DNA of 64,000 bases from the NCBI GenBank assembly GCA_009691765.1, contig SIAO01000001.1:266383-330382 (forward strand), given 5' to 3'. This stretch comes from Planctomycetota bacterium (GTDB lineage Bacteria > Planctomycetota > GCA-002687715). Below are positions 44,001 through 52,416 of the stretch, one piece after another. The position numbers and the translations under genes were made by a program. Positions within the stretch are counted from its first letter, which is position 1. Each line of letters starts with the position of its first letter. Below the pieces are notes generated by a model, which was given only the letters and a program-made list of their open reading frames with translations, made no database searches and had not been told where the DNA came from.

Positions 44001-44923
44001 CAGCGCACGCTCAACCCGACGGCCAACGCGTCAAGTCGCGCTTGATATGCAACATCGAAACTCTCACCCCAACAATCCACACTGATGCGCGCCCGCTCCG
44101 GCGGACTGAGCAGATGCAGCGCTTCCAGCAACAAGTGAAAACCCTTCATGGGGTACAGATGGCCCCAATGTCCCAAACGCAGCGTGTCACCTCGCGCCTC
44201 AGAGTTTGTGAGCGTCAGATCGCTGATGGTGCCGTGCGGCACAACTTGGAGTCGTCCTGGTTCCAGCGCCATCATCTCGCTGACCAAACGCCGCTGCGCT
44301 TCGCTCGGCACAATGACCGCACTCGCAAGCCTCAGCTCTTGCACAAAATCGGCGTGGAACAGGTCGATCTCGTCGGCAATTTCGCGCTCTGAATGCCACG
44401 CGTCACGCGGCACGCAATCGGCACAATTCGCGGCGTTCATCGAACGCATGCAGAAGGTGTCGTCGCGCACGCGAAAACAGCGGGCACAGGTCGCCCACAG
44501 ATCGTGCAGCGTGACCACTGCAGGAAGTTCCAAGCGGCAAAGCGTTGCTACGAGACTGCGTGTTAGGCGGATCCAATGATGCACGTGCGCGACATCAGGG
44601 CGTTCGATGGCGATGATCTTGGCAAGTTCTTCCTCCACCTCTGGGCAAAACGACTTGTCCCAGTTGTCAAGAAAGAGGCCTTGGCGACGAATGCGCCAAA
44701 CAGTGATGCCCTCAAACTCCGAGCGTTCGCTACTGCACTGCGGGCTGGATTCCATGCTGCCGCTGACGACAACAACACCGTGCCCTGCAGCACGCAAAGC
44801 ATGCGCAAGCTTGAGAACATACAGCTCTGTTCCGCCTCGAAACTCTGGCGGAAAGCCGTGTGTGATCAGCAGGATGCGTCGAGAAACTCCGTTCACGGGC
44901 GGCATGATAACGGAGCTTGGCAA
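41018..44923 (-). CDS. Giant GT4-coiled coil-GT4 protein
   Basis: A 1301-residue protein. The first GT4 (about 13-425) opens with RRILLITHGFPPEFRGGTEL and has SWSFVLDEAFSLGLPVIASR. A long charged helical region (about 430-850) is rich in Glu, Ala, Leu and Arg and predicts a coiled coil; within it, two 21-residue repeats contain DLQRELTVK. The second GT4 (about 862-1300) opens with LMILTVIHDFLPRHAAGSEI and has WWENSPLTIHEAFMAGLPVI. The N-terminal GGTELY and second GSEIYTLNLL elements mark both as acceptor-domain starts of related GT4 enzymes. The coiled coil could set the distance between two active sites, as length-control rods do in some polymerases. Follows the radical SAM gene after 3 bp. 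Confidence 0.87.
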   Translation of the reverse strand: MPSSVIMPPVNGVSRRILLITHGFPPEFRGGTELYVLKLAHALRAAGHGVVVVSGSMESSPQCSSERSEFEGITVWRIRRQGLFLDNWDKSFCPEVEEELAKIIAIERPDVAHVHHWIRLTRSLVATLCRLELPAVVTLHDLWATCARCFRVRDDTFCMRSMNAANCADCVPRDAWHSEREIADEIDLFHADFVQELRLASAVIVPSEAQRRLVSEMMALEPGRLQVVPHGTISDLTLTNSEARGDTLRLGHWGHLYPMKGFHLLLEALHLLSPPERARISVDCWGESFDVAYQARLDALAVGLSVRWHGKYVPTDLAGVKLDWAVLPSMAFESWSFVLDEAFSLGLPVIASRRGALATRVGEAGLLFEPEQAASLAEQLQRMLRDDALRDQCRANIPVLPRMEAHAQVLERLYEQALAASVPEDTGSKLLEQRHRLHHSLVLAERLKEILFLRGRVQQEQVRADDLKLQMAKSDAALRGHEDIERNLEKSISTFEVELAQARSDYRLLLADHEEVCRAKDVVLAGFVASSADLQRELTVKAAVLADFVASTDDLQRELTVKIAALVSAQSAAAAGSTLFAGIEAERAAFEELLGRNAAKILQLEEAGAALLREAQEGARDNSTLRREAADNAQALAMLRRALADTDKDIRKNLAAANAARLELAKERSAHAARLLVLEEESLKTRAMKDAAMNILEQRIEALEEERGALLGRAAGLEATIGEAHRVGGDVALRLAEVARALGLPVGVDGSGIHALPGLTKALSSAVLEARNLMGEMQKSIEVLSTEAQRIETERATLEQGLRDEQGERERLRRSAVYRFAEKWAGVRKAAAIAAPRARDGLMILTVIHDFLPRHAAGSEIYTLNLLHGLQARGHSVHVLTTEAHQGVHSYNLRETAYEGIPITEISHQHTTRYFELTWRDRRMNRIFREVLEKLKPDVVHIQHLYHHSVDYPAICRELGIPVVFTLHEYMLLCPRGGQMLRADNERCMTPLPAKCADCIAHLSLEVIEEDSTTPRMAARIGKHLPAGMKQALKGYLGQGEAVVEPVMHGDAAHAGAIQQRLEAMVSMARDVDLFVSPSRFLRERFIAAGLVRSEQIITSDNGQDTAPFGRSSRHKARELRVGYIGTISDYKGLHVLTAAMEQLAERDDITCDIHGSLTSFPHYAEALREHSRNPRTRFHGRYASDTLPDILARLDVLVVPSVWWENSPLTIHEAFMAGLPVIASDIGGMAEFVLDGRNGLLFRVGDAADLAAKIERFADDRALADLLCNKDVPIKSIAEDAAETEARYLTLIAARRGGPV
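43238..43363 (-). repeat. Two tandem 63-bp repeats within the coiled-coil region
   Basis: The unit beginning cttcacggtcagttcccgtt at 43238 recurs at 43301 with few changes, a period of 63 bp or 21 codons. In the protein each copy contains FVAS plus DLQRELTVK. Near identity at DNA level points to recent in-frame duplication. Confidence 0.85.
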
Positions 44924-44926
44924 CCC

Positions 44927-46351
44927 TTAGAGCTTGCGATCAAGCTGAATAAAGAATGTGTCTTCGCGATAGGTGCCCTGGCCCAACTGCGTGTTGTAGT
45001 TGCAGTCTTTGCAGCAGGGAATCGGATTCCCCTCCAACAGGCCCACGCGCATCTCCTTCATCAAGGGACCGTTCCAGATCAGGCTCAATGACTCCTTGTG
45101 AATGTTGCCGACGACAGGGCGGCCCTGGATACAACACGGCGCCACATCGCCTGTGAGACTCACGAACAACTCGTTCCACAAAAACTTGCATGTGTAGCGC
45201 CCACCGCTGGCCGGCGGCTCGGCCGGCACGCCGACACCGAGTGCTGGAGCAGGCGAACATGCGACCTGTGCTTGCAAACGTCGCTCCGACGCGTCTTGTT
45301 GCAACGGCGAACCATAGGCCCGCTCGTTTTGCAGTGTCTGTCCGTTGATCTCAGCCAAGACCCCGCTGTCCGCCGCGACAGGGATATTCGCTCCCACTTC
45401 GTGAAAGGATTCTTCGGCTGGGGCAGGCGCTGCCACCAGATCCGGCGCTGCACCACCAGCCAACATGAGCTTCAAATGTGGCAAAGGGCCATCCGGCAAA
45501 TCGGGATCATGCACGCTCGTCGAAGCAATTTCAGCTTCCGAAACGCCCGGAATTTCCGCCGGCGTCACAAGATCGACACCGATCTCGGTGGCTACACGAT
45601 GCGCGTGCCGCAGGCTCGCATTCGCGATGGCCTTATGACGGAAGCACGACGAATTCGCGATCTTGGCATTGAACGCGATCATCCACGCTGCGTTGACGCG
45701 ATCCACCCCGAGGAGTTTGGCGACACGCACAATGGTGGCCAGCTCTTCAACGTTTTCGCGCATCAAGGTGACATTCAAATGCAGCGCAGGACGAAATGCA
45801 TCGGCTGGCAACGCTTCCCGCCAGCGCTGAAAGAGCAACATGTTGCGCGTGATGATGTCAAAATCGGCGCCGATTCGAATGCGATTGAATGTGCGTCGCG
45901 TTCCACCGTCGAACGAGATGATCATGGCCGCACATTGCGGACCCACGCGCTCGATCATGGCCTGATCGAGCATCATGCCGTTAGTGATGTATTCAATGCG
46001 CGTGTTCCAATCCTTCGCGCCATCCAAGACGCGATCGAGGTACGGCACCATCAGAGGCTCGCCCACCACCGTCAGATTGACCATCAACGCGTGCGGCAAC
46101 ACTTGCGGCGCAAGCACGTCGTAAAGCTCGGTGCGCATGTCGAGTTCATAGCCCTTGCTACGGCCTTCTTCGCGCGGCGCTGGAAACTCGCACATGCGAC
46201 AAAACAGATTGCAATCGGCGGTGAGCTCCATAGTCACCTTGAGCGGCATGCCATCTACGAAGACATCCCCGCGCCGCGCAGCCTCGCGCACACGGCGTTC
46301 GTTGTCCGCCTTGTAGGTCAAAATCTGTTCACTTGTGTAGGGCACGCTCAC
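44927..46351 (-). CDS. Radical SAM/SPASM enzyme
   Basis: A 474-residue radical SAM protein. The cluster motif is CNLFCRMC (Cys 47, 51, 54), followed by VVGEPLMVPYLDRVL, IEYITNGMMLD and MIISFDGGTRRTFNRIR. The C-terminal SPASM/twitch region has Cys in YTCKFLWNEL, DVAPCCIQGRPVVGNI and PCCKDCNYN, enough to bind auxiliary clusters. Between the two (about 285-385) is an Ala/Pro/Glu-rich insertion with no family match. SPASM enzymes in glycan loci can epimerise, dehydrogenate or modify sugars; the reaction here is unknown. 3 bp separate it from each neighbour. Confidence 0.9.
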   Translation of the reverse strand: MSVPYTSEQILTYKADNERRVREAARRGDVFVDGMPLKVTMELTADCNLFCRMCEFPAPREEGRSKGYELDMRTELYDVLAPQVLPHALMVNLTVVGEPLMVPYLDRVLDGAKDWNTRIEYITNGMMLDQAMIERVGPQCAAMIISFDGGTRRTFNRIRIGADFDIITRNMLLFQRWREALPADAFRPALHLNVTLMRENVEELATIVRVAKLLGVDRVNAAWMIAFNAKIANSSCFRHKAIANASLRHAHRVATEIGVDLVTPAEIPGVSEAEIASTSVHDPDLPDGPLPHLKLMLAGGAAPDLVAAPAPAEESFHEVGANIPVAADSGVLAEINGQTLQNERAYGSPLQQDASERRLQAQVACSPAPALGVGVPAEPPASGGRYTCKFLWNELFVSLTGDVAPCCIQGRPVVGNIHKESLSLIWNGPLMKEMRVGLLEGNPIPCCKDCNYNTQLGQGTYREDTFFIQLDRKL

Positions 46352-46354
46352 GCT

Positions 46355-47776
46355 TCATTCACTCCTAAGTTCTGCGTACAAAGCCATGCTAGCTGCTGCT
46401 TCTTGAATAACACTCCTCGGCGGCTTGGTGCCCGCCGCAAGGCGCTCCAACAAGGTTCGATCATATGCAAGACTCTTGATGCACGCAGCAAGCGCGGCTG
46501 CATCCCCCATAGGGAACAACATCCCGTTCTCGCCGTGCTGTACCAACTCGCGCATGCCACCGAGATCTGAAGCCACCACAGGCACGCCTGCAGCAAACGC
46601 TTCAGCGATGACAAGCGGAGCATTCTCGTACCAAACCGAAGGAACAACCAAGACGTCCATCGCGGCAAGTGCCGTTGAGGGTGAGCCCGAAAACACTCCA
46701 GCCCACTGCACATCCACAGCAGACAGCCGCTTCATTTCCGCAACGTATCGCGGCCGAATCTGCTGGCTCCCATGGATCTTCAGGGTGGCTGAGCCGCTGG
46801 GCAAATCCGCAAAGGCCTTCACCAGTACATCCACCCCCTTCTCGGGGATTATGGATCCGAGGAATCCTACCCTGAGCGGCTTCGGGTTGGGCCCATTGGT
46901 GTGGTCAAAATCGTAGTTCTTGGGCCTTTCGGAGGGCTGTGGCACCCCGTTTGGCCAGTACAGCAACCGCGCGCTCATGTCCGGCCACGCAGCCACAAAC
47001 TGATCCCGCAAAAACCGCGAAGGACACAGGAGTCTTCGCGAGGCGTTGATGGCCGCTTCGATTCGTTGGGCACGGACTTTCAAGAACGCCGCCATGGGAG
47101 CAGCGTCAAGGTGAGCAGGAAGTTCTGCTTCGGGGTGCCTCACGGAGGGAGCTTGTCGCGCTCCGACGCCTTGGGCCAGCCGCGCTTCAAGCACGCGCTT
47201 GAGCACCTTGAACAGATCCATTCCGGTCGTCTTGCGCACTCGCTCGCTCCAGCGCGCGATGTGCATTTCAAGTCGACCGCGCCCAAACCGATGCGTGCAA
47301 AGACAGCTTGCACAGGTGACGGGGTCTGCGCTCGCGCAGAGTATTCCGTCCTCGCGCCGCATCTGCCCACCGCGCGCACAAAGCAGCCAATACTCGTGCA
47401 GCGTGAGCACCGTTGGCAATCCGCGACGCGCCGCCTGAACGGGCGCATCGACACCGACATACATGAGGTGTTGGAAATGGACCACGTCAGGCTCAACTTC
47501 ATCGAGCACACGTTCAAAAGCAGCGTGCTCGTGGCGGCCGCCGAGGCTGTCCTGCGGATTCAACGCAAGCCGCGGATGCGCCAAGCGCCAACAAGGGATG
47601 CCCTCAAGAACTTCATGCGCCACGCTCCAAGGACGCAAGTGCGCTTGGTCATCTGCGGCATACAACGCCACAGCGCAACCTTGATCACGCAACGCATGAG
47701 CAAGACGCAGCGTGTGCACTTCGACACCGGCTCGATGCCGTGGCGGCAGATGATGCGCCACCAACAGCACTTTCAT
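46355..47776 (-). CDS. Glycosyltransferase family 4
   Basis: A 473-residue GT-B enzyme: MKVLLVAHHLPPRHRAGVEV, VVHFQHLMYVG, LTLHEYWLLCARGG, then a long Arg/Ala-rich insertion (about 160-240), and the donor half RVGFLGSIIPEKGVDVLVKA with YENAPLVIAEAFAAGVPVVA. Cysteines in DPVTCASCLCTHRFG recur in the other large GT4 proteins of this locus (CADC, CAPC), suggesting a shared metal-binding or structural loop. Start chosen at 47776 for the ATGA overlap; the longer frame lies within the neighbouring gene. Confidence 0.9.
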   Translation of the reverse strand: MKVLLVAHHLPPRHRAGVEVHTLRLAHALRDQGCAVALYAADDQAHLRPWSVAHEVLEGIPCWRLAHPRLALNPQDSLGGRHEHAAFERVLDEVEPDVVHFQHLMYVGVDAPVQAARRGLPTVLTLHEYWLLCARGGQMRREDGILCASADPVTCASCLCTHRFGRGRLEMHIARWSERVRKTTGMDLFKVLKRVLEARLAQGVGARQAPSVRHPEAELPAHLDAAPMAAFLKVRAQRIEAAINASRRLLCPSRFLRDQFVAAWPDMSARLLYWPNGVPQPSERPKNYDFDHTNGPNPKPLRVGFLGSIIPEKGVDVLVKAFADLPSGSATLKIHGSQQIRPRYVAEMKRLSAVDVQWAGVFSGSPSTALAAMDVLVVPSVWYENAPLVIAEAFAAGVPVVASDLGGMRELVQHGENGMLFPMGDAAALAACIKSLAYDRTLLERLAAGTKPPRSVIQEAAASMALYAELRSE

Positions 47777-48684
47777 GAGCGCTTGCCCAAGATTCGACGA
47801 TTCACTGCTTGTCCGCGCAACGCACAGAGTGTTCCGCATAACTTGCCCCAAGCACCGCCAGTGCGGCCGCGCAGCAGGGCAAGTACGAACACCAGGGGCC
47901 ATGCAAGAACATCCAAGAGCGCCCAACACAGCCACTGTCGCAATGTGCCATGTCGCTTCAAATAGAGCACCGTGCCGTGAGCCGTGAGGTACTTGCGCGC
48001 GCGACCGTAGCCGCCACCAGTGCTCCCTGCTCCGGCGTGCTCCATCACTGCCTTGGCGATGTAGCGCGGCACGAATCCGGCCTTGCGCGCTCGGCTGCAA
48101 AACTCAGCGTCTTCGACATACACAAAGAACGCCTCGTCCAAAACACCCACGCGCTCAAACACAGAACGCAAAATCAACAAGCCACAGCCCGTGAGTGCAG
48201 CAACGTTCTCGTCGGTCTCGTAACGCCCGCGACCTGCTTGCCCATGCCCGCGCAAAGTACCGAGGTTGGGACCGCTCCCGAGAGTGACGCCGCAACACCA
48301 CAGCTTGTCTGCCGACTGGTTCGCATAGATCCGAGGCCCATAAAGCCCACACTTCGGCGCGTGAATCACGGCTTCCGTCAATGCGCTGAGGCAACCAATC
48401 TCAACGGTTGCGTCGTTATTCATGAGCCACACTGCGTCGGCACCGGCTTGCAGCGCAGCACGAATACCTCTGTTGGCCGCCGCCGCGAAGCCGAGATTCT
48501 CGCCAGTGACATCGACAACGATTCCAGGGAATGCATCTGCACATTTCGCGACCGATCCATCCACGGATCCGTTGTCAACGAAATGAATGTCACTCGCTTG
48601 CATTCCTGCCTTGAGCAACGAACCGAGGCAAGCGAGATTCCCATCGCCTCCATTCCAATTCACAACCACCGCGCGCACTTTCAC
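47773..48684 (-). CDS. Glycosyltransferase family 2
   Basis: A 303-residue GT2, close to rhamnosyltransferases: VRAVVVNWNGGDGNLACL, IHFVDNGSVDGSV, LGFAAAANRGIRAAL, WLMNNDATVE, and VGVLDEAFFVYVEDAEFCSR. I favour the GTG at 48684, because GTGA overlaps the upstream stop by 4 bp; an ATG at 48714 would lengthen it by ten residues. Hydrophobic C-terminal segment (WALLDVLAWPLVFVLALL) for membrane contact. Confidence 0.88.
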   Translation of the reverse strand: MKVRAVVVNWNGGDGNLACLGSLLKAGMQASDIHFVDNGSVDGSVAKCADAFPGIVVDVTGENLGFAAAANRGIRAALQAGADAVWLMNNDATVEIGCLSALTEAVIHAPKCGLYGPRIYANQSADKLWCCGVTLGSGPNLGTLRGHGQAGRGRYETDENVAALTGCGLLILRSVFERVGVLDEAFFVYVEDAEFCSRARKAGFVPRYIAKAVMEHAGAGSTGGGYGRARKYLTAHGTVLYLKRHGTLRQWLCWALLDVLAWPLVFVLALLRGRTGGAWGKLCGTLCALRGQAVNRRILGKRS

Positions 48685-49739
48685 GCGATGAACCTGCCGA
48701 TCACGCGCCACCACAAACGCAGCGCGCCATCCAAGAACCTTGCTGCCGGCCCAGTCGCACCACTGCCGCGCGCGGCCGCCGTGAAAACCAAGGGTGGCGC
48801 TCCGAGAATAGTGCCGTCGCTCTCCTTGCGTAGCTGGCGGAACTCACGCGCGAGCCGCAGCGCTTCGCGGCGCCCCTGCCGCGCACTGAGTTTCCCCCAC
48901 ACCCAAGCGTGGGGTTTGAGAGATGCTGTCGACATAGCCAAGCCTGCCAGTTCAAACAGTGCGACGCCGGGCCAACACAACAACCTGGTCGTCGGAGTGA
49001 AGATGAGGCACCGCACCAAAGCGCGGTTGCGCGCTTGTTGCACCAATCGGCGCGTCGGGAATGAAGCGCCACGCAACGAAAGTCCTGTCGACCCTCCGGC
49101 ATTCCAAGCAAGCGCCGTCGGGACCACGACCAAGCGCAGTCCCATAAGCCGCAGGCGTAGGCACAACTCCACATCTTCCATCAGGTAGCCCAACAAAGAG
49201 CGGAATCCGCCTGCCAGCAACACCGGCTCACGCCGCACCAAGAGACACCCGGAAGTGAGCACATCAACATCACGCATGGGCCCTGGCGCTTCTCGACTGC
49301 CGGCGCCGAGGAACGATGGAACGCCTGCGTAGTGCCAACGACCACCCTCGTATTGCACAACGTCGCGTTGCACACCATCACAAATCCGCGGGCCGCTAGC
49401 GACACAATTCTCGTCTGCGAGCAACGGCGTTAGCAGCGCAGACAACAACCCCGGCGCGAGATCCATGTCGTCGTCGATCAACAAAACAAAAGGTGAGCGT
49501 GCTTCGCGCAGTCCACGGTTGCGCGTCACACACGGACCGACATTGCTGTCGTAGGGAAAGACCCGCAAGCTTGGATTCGCCGCGTAGGCGCGTTGCACAG
49601 AGCCGTCAGTGCTGCCGGAATCAACAAGCAAGATCTCGGCAAAGCTGCCAGCCTGCTGCAAACCAGCCAAGGTGCTCAGAAGCCGCTCACCGGCTTGGTG
49701 CGCGACAACCACGGCGCTGACTTGCACGCCAACGCTCAT
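48681..49739 (-). CDS. Glycosyltransferase family 2
   Basis: A 352-residue GT2: VSAVVVAHQAGERLLSTLAG, ILLVDSGSTDGSVQR, RNRGLREARSPFVLLIDDDM (DDD metal motif) and GGFRSLLGYLMEDVELCLR. The following stretch contains a hydrophobic segment (WPGVALFELAGLAMSTASL). Donor and acceptor unknown. 12 bp downstream of the previous GT2 gene in the same operon. Confidence 0.88.
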   Translation of the reverse strand: MSVGVQVSAVVVAHQAGERLLSTLAGLQQAGSFAEILLVDSGSTDGSVQRAYAANPSLRVFPYDSNVGPCVTRNRGLREARSPFVLLIDDDMDLAPGLLSALLTPLLADENCVASGPRICDGVQRDVVQYEGGRWHYAGVPSFLGAGSREAPGPMRDVDVLTSGCLLVRREPVLLAGGFRSLLGYLMEDVELCLRLRLMGLRLVVVPTALAWNAGGSTGLSLRGASFPTRRLVQQARNRALVRCLIFTPTTRLLCWPGVALFELAGLAMSTASLKPHAWVWGKLSARQGRREALRLAREFRQLRKESDGTILGAPPLVFTAAARGSGATGPAARFLDGALRLWWRVIGRFIA

Positions 49740-49751
49740 GCGGACAGCCCT

Positions 49752-50783
49752 CTACTTGCTGGGCAACGAAAAATCTGGATGTGTGCAAACGCGCCGCTGC
49801 CGCAAGCACCGCGGCAAACCGACGAAAGCGTCCCAAGTCGCGCGTACAACCACCCACCAGCCACCGGGTGTCTCGCCGATGACACGGTAAATGCCGATGC
49901 TACCGATGGCATCCGCCTTGATTTCCTCACGACGAAAGCGCAGCTTGAGCAGCACCTGCATCGCGATGAACCAAATGATCTGCCACAAGCCGACATGTTT
50001 GAAGAAGTACCACCACATGTTGCGAATGTGATAGTAGAGGCTCCTCTTGCCTGCCTTCATCCCGAATGGAGTGCCGTGTTCGACCACCACTCCGGGGTAC
50101 TGGAGGATGCGGCACCCCTGCAAGAGCACGCGCGCTGCAAGATCCCGTTCGTTCCCGTAGATGAAGAAGGCTTCGTCATAGTAGCCGCAGGCTTCCAAGA
50201 CGTCGCGCCGCGCAAGAGTCGCGCAGCCACGAAAAGTCGCCATGTAGCGCTCGCGGTTCACTTCCGGGTGATTCGTGTACCACGCGGGCTCTTCCGGTTC
50301 ATGAACCTTGGAAGAAATCATGGCTGTCGTGGGTGGCTCTGAAGCAGCTTTCTCCAGCATGCGCTCGACCCAGTCATCCGGCAGCACGACGTCGTCATCG
50401 AGGATGGCGATGAAGTCCGTCGTGGCTAGCTTGAAACCGATGTTGAAAGTCTCACAGGCCCCGAACTTTGAATGCGGCATCTCGATCAAGTGGACCGTTG
50501 GCCACAGCTCGCGAATCATGGCGGCCGAACCGTCTGATGAGGCGTTGTCCACCACGATGACCGTGGCGAAAGGAATCGTCTGTCGGTGGATGCCCGCAAG
50601 ATTCTTGCGAACGAACTCGCGCTTGTTGAACGAAACCATCACTGCGGCGACTGTAGGCGCACTCTGCGGCAGCGGCCCGGCCGCACCGAGGCTGCGAAAC
50701 TCTGCAGCAACAATGTCGTACGCGTGCTGACGCACGCGCTGGTTGGCTTCCTGCTCTGGACTTTTGGGATTCGCTGGATTCAT
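49752..50783 (-). CDS. Glycosyltransferase family 2
   Basis: A 343-residue GT2 with a 45-residue polar N-terminus before the fold starts at VAAVMVSFNKREFVRKNLAG. VIVVDNASSDGSAAMI, FNIGFKLATTDFIAILDDDV and ACGYYDEAFFIYGNERDLAA follow. FFIYGNERDLAAR occupies the place of the catalytic (E)DxD/Fxx motif of rhamnosyltransferase-like enzymes. C-terminal aromatic, basic region near YYHIRNMWWYFFKHVGLWQI should contact the membrane. It is followed upstream by a 41-bp gap, the largest inside this half of the run. Confidence 0.88.
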   Translation of the reverse strand: MNPANPKSPEQEANQRVRQHAYDIVAAEFRSLGAAGPLPQSAPTVAAVMVSFNKREFVRKNLAGIHRQTIPFATVIVVDNASSDGSAAMIRELWPTVHLIEMPHSKFGACETFNIGFKLATTDFIAILDDDVVLPDDWVERMLEKAASEPPTTAMISSKVHEPEEPAWYTNHPEVNRERYMATFRGCATLARRDVLEACGYYDEAFFIYGNERDLAARVLLQGCRILQYPGVVVEHGTPFGMKAGKRSLYYHIRNMWWYFFKHVGLWQIIWFIAMQVLLKLRFRREEIKADAIGSIGIYRVIGETPGGWWVVVRATWDAFVGLPRCLRQRRVCTHPDFSLPSK

Positions 50784-50824
50784 GGACTAGCGTATAGGTA
50801 TACCACGCTCGAAAGCGCTTACGA

Positions 50825-51571
50825 CTAACGCGGGGCCATTCCGTCAGTCACGATCAATACCCGCTCGACAGCCTCAAGAAACTCGTCCGCGCGCGCTGCA
50901 TCAACGCGAATGTACGCCTCTGCATAGCTAATCGCGGGGTCGTCCACGTTGACGGTACGAGTCCGGTTCAAGGCGCGCATCTTGCCGACGAGATCTTGGT
51001 GCAAAAGCTGCGAGTGGTAATGCGAGAGCGCGGCTTCCTTCTGCAACATGTAGGGAGTGATGTCCACCAACATGTTGGCTGGCATCATCGCACCAATCTC
51101 GAAGCAGTAGATCTGCGGCTTGGGCTCAAGAGCACGCAGCGCCCTGAACGCATGCAGCGCTGTGGCCCTGTGATCAGGATGTACTTCGTACGGCGATGGC
51201 AGAAACACGGCTGTTGGTGCGAGCCGAGTGAGCATCGTGGTCAACTGATGCACCGCCGCATGAGCGTCCTTCAGTTTGCCGTCTGGATGATCCAAGAAAT
51301 GCAACGTGGCGCCGCCGAGATGAGTTACCGCAAGCCGGGCCTCTTCTTTGCGAGTCGCGGTGTAGTCAGCGCCGCCGGAGCCACCCGGATTTCCAAGCCC
51401 CCCATCGGTCATCACGATCACATCCACGTCGTGGCCGGCTTCGCGATGAGCCATGATCACTCCGCCACAACCAATGAGTTCATCATCGGGGTGCGGAGCG
51501 AGCACAACACAGCGTCCATGCACCACGGCGCGCGCAGGCAACAAAGGCTCCCATGAACGCATGTGGGTCAT
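50825..51571 (-). CDS. PIG-L-family N-deacetylase
   Basis: A 248-residue zinc hydrolase of the PIG-L/LmbE family. The metal motif is VVLAPHPDDELIGCGGVI, later ligands are in PSPYEVHPDHRATALHAF. Members remove N-acetyl groups from GlcNAc units of glycolipids, mycothiol precursors or antibiotics. In a glycosyltransferase locus the likely target is an N-acetylated sugar in the glycan or its carrier lipid. Overlaps the next GT2 gene by 4 bp. Confidence 0.9.
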   Translation of the reverse strand: MTHMRSWEPLLPARAVVHGRCVVLAPHPDDELIGCGGVIMAHREAGHDVDVIVMTDGGLGNPGGSGGADYTATRKEEARLAVTHLGGATLHFLDHPDGKLKDAHAAVHQLTTMLTRLAPTAVFLPSPYEVHPDHRATALHAFRALRALEPKPQIYCFEIGAMMPANMLVDITPYMLQKEAALSHYHSQLLHQDLVGKMRALNRTRTVNVDDPAISYAEAYIRVDAARADEFLEAVERVLIVTDGMAPR

Positions 51572-52398
51572 GCGTTGTCACCTTTTCCGCGCAGTATCTG
51601 TGCCTCGAGCGCTGCGACACGGCTGCGCAAATCGCCGATCAGTGCTTGCCCGTGGTCTACCTGTCCGAGCAACTCAGCGAATGCGATATGGATGTAGCGT
51701 TGGAACAGTTTGGTGCGAGTCTCCACAAACTCTTTGCGCAGCGCCGTAACAGCGTTGGATTGGTCGTCGCGAATGCGAAATGCCGCTGACACTTCTGCGA
51801 CATGCAAGAAATCCCAATTCTGTGCGAGCCGGAAGAACAAGTCCAAGTCCTCGAGGACTTCGAGGCCCTCGTCGAACCCGCCGAGCAATGCTGTGCACTC
51901 GCGGTGATGCATGAAGGTGACGAGGTGAATGTAGGTCTCACGCACGAGCATGATGCGCGAGAAATCTCGACTGAAAGGAACGGTGCGCGACACCTCGGTC
52001 CAAGCCCCTGTGACGCTGTCACGGCTCTGCCGAATGCAGTGTGGATCGCTGTAACCGACACGCAATCCAGATTGCACGAGGCGCGGCACCATGTTGGTGA
52101 GATGCTGCGGGTAATAAAGATCATCGTCATCGAGCCAGGCGATCCACTCACCTTGAGCCGCTTGCAATCCGAGGTTTCCAGCTTTGCAACGCCCTACGGC
52201 CCCAGGTTCGAGCAACACGATGCGTCGCGTCGGCAGATAGGGCGCCAACACGGAATCAACATTGCAACCGCCATCATTCACAATGATGTGCTCGACTTGC
52301 GGCCACGTTTGCGCCGCCACCGATGCGACTGCCTCCGCGAGCAACTCTGGACGGTTGCGCGTGCGCGTGATGACACTGACCAGCGGCTGTTTGCTCAT
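51568..52398 (-). CDS. Glycosyltransferase family 2 with C-terminal helical tail
   Basis: A 276-residue GT2: LVSVITRTRNRPELLAEAVA, HIIVNDGGCNVDSVL, GNLGLQAAQGEWIAWLDDDD, and LGGFDEGLEVLEDLDLFFRL. The last 60 residues (EFVETRTKLFQRYIHIAFAE, DLRSRVAALEAQIL) are helical and may form a coiled coil for partner binding, as in several GT2 proteins of polymer loci. Same operon. Confidence 0.86.
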   Translation of the reverse strand: MSKQPLVSVITRTRNRPELLAEAVASVAAQTWPQVEHIIVNDGGCNVDSVLAPYLPTRRIVLLEPGAVGRCKAGNLGLQAAQGEWIAWLDDDDLYYPQHLTNMVPRLVQSGLRVGYSDPHCIRQSRDSVTGAWTEVSRTVPFSRDFSRIMLVRETYIHLVTFMHHRECTALLGGFDEGLEVLEDLDLFFRLAQNWDFLHVAEVSAAFRIRDDQSNAVTALRKEFVETRTKLFQRYIHIAFAELLGQVDHGQALIGDLRSRVAALEAQILRGKGDNA

Positions 52399-52416
52399 AA
52401 GTTGGGCATGGGAACT

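Noticed and set aside
46901..47965. 354-codon plus-strand frame
   Set aside because: Antisense of a GT4 gene with intact motifs.
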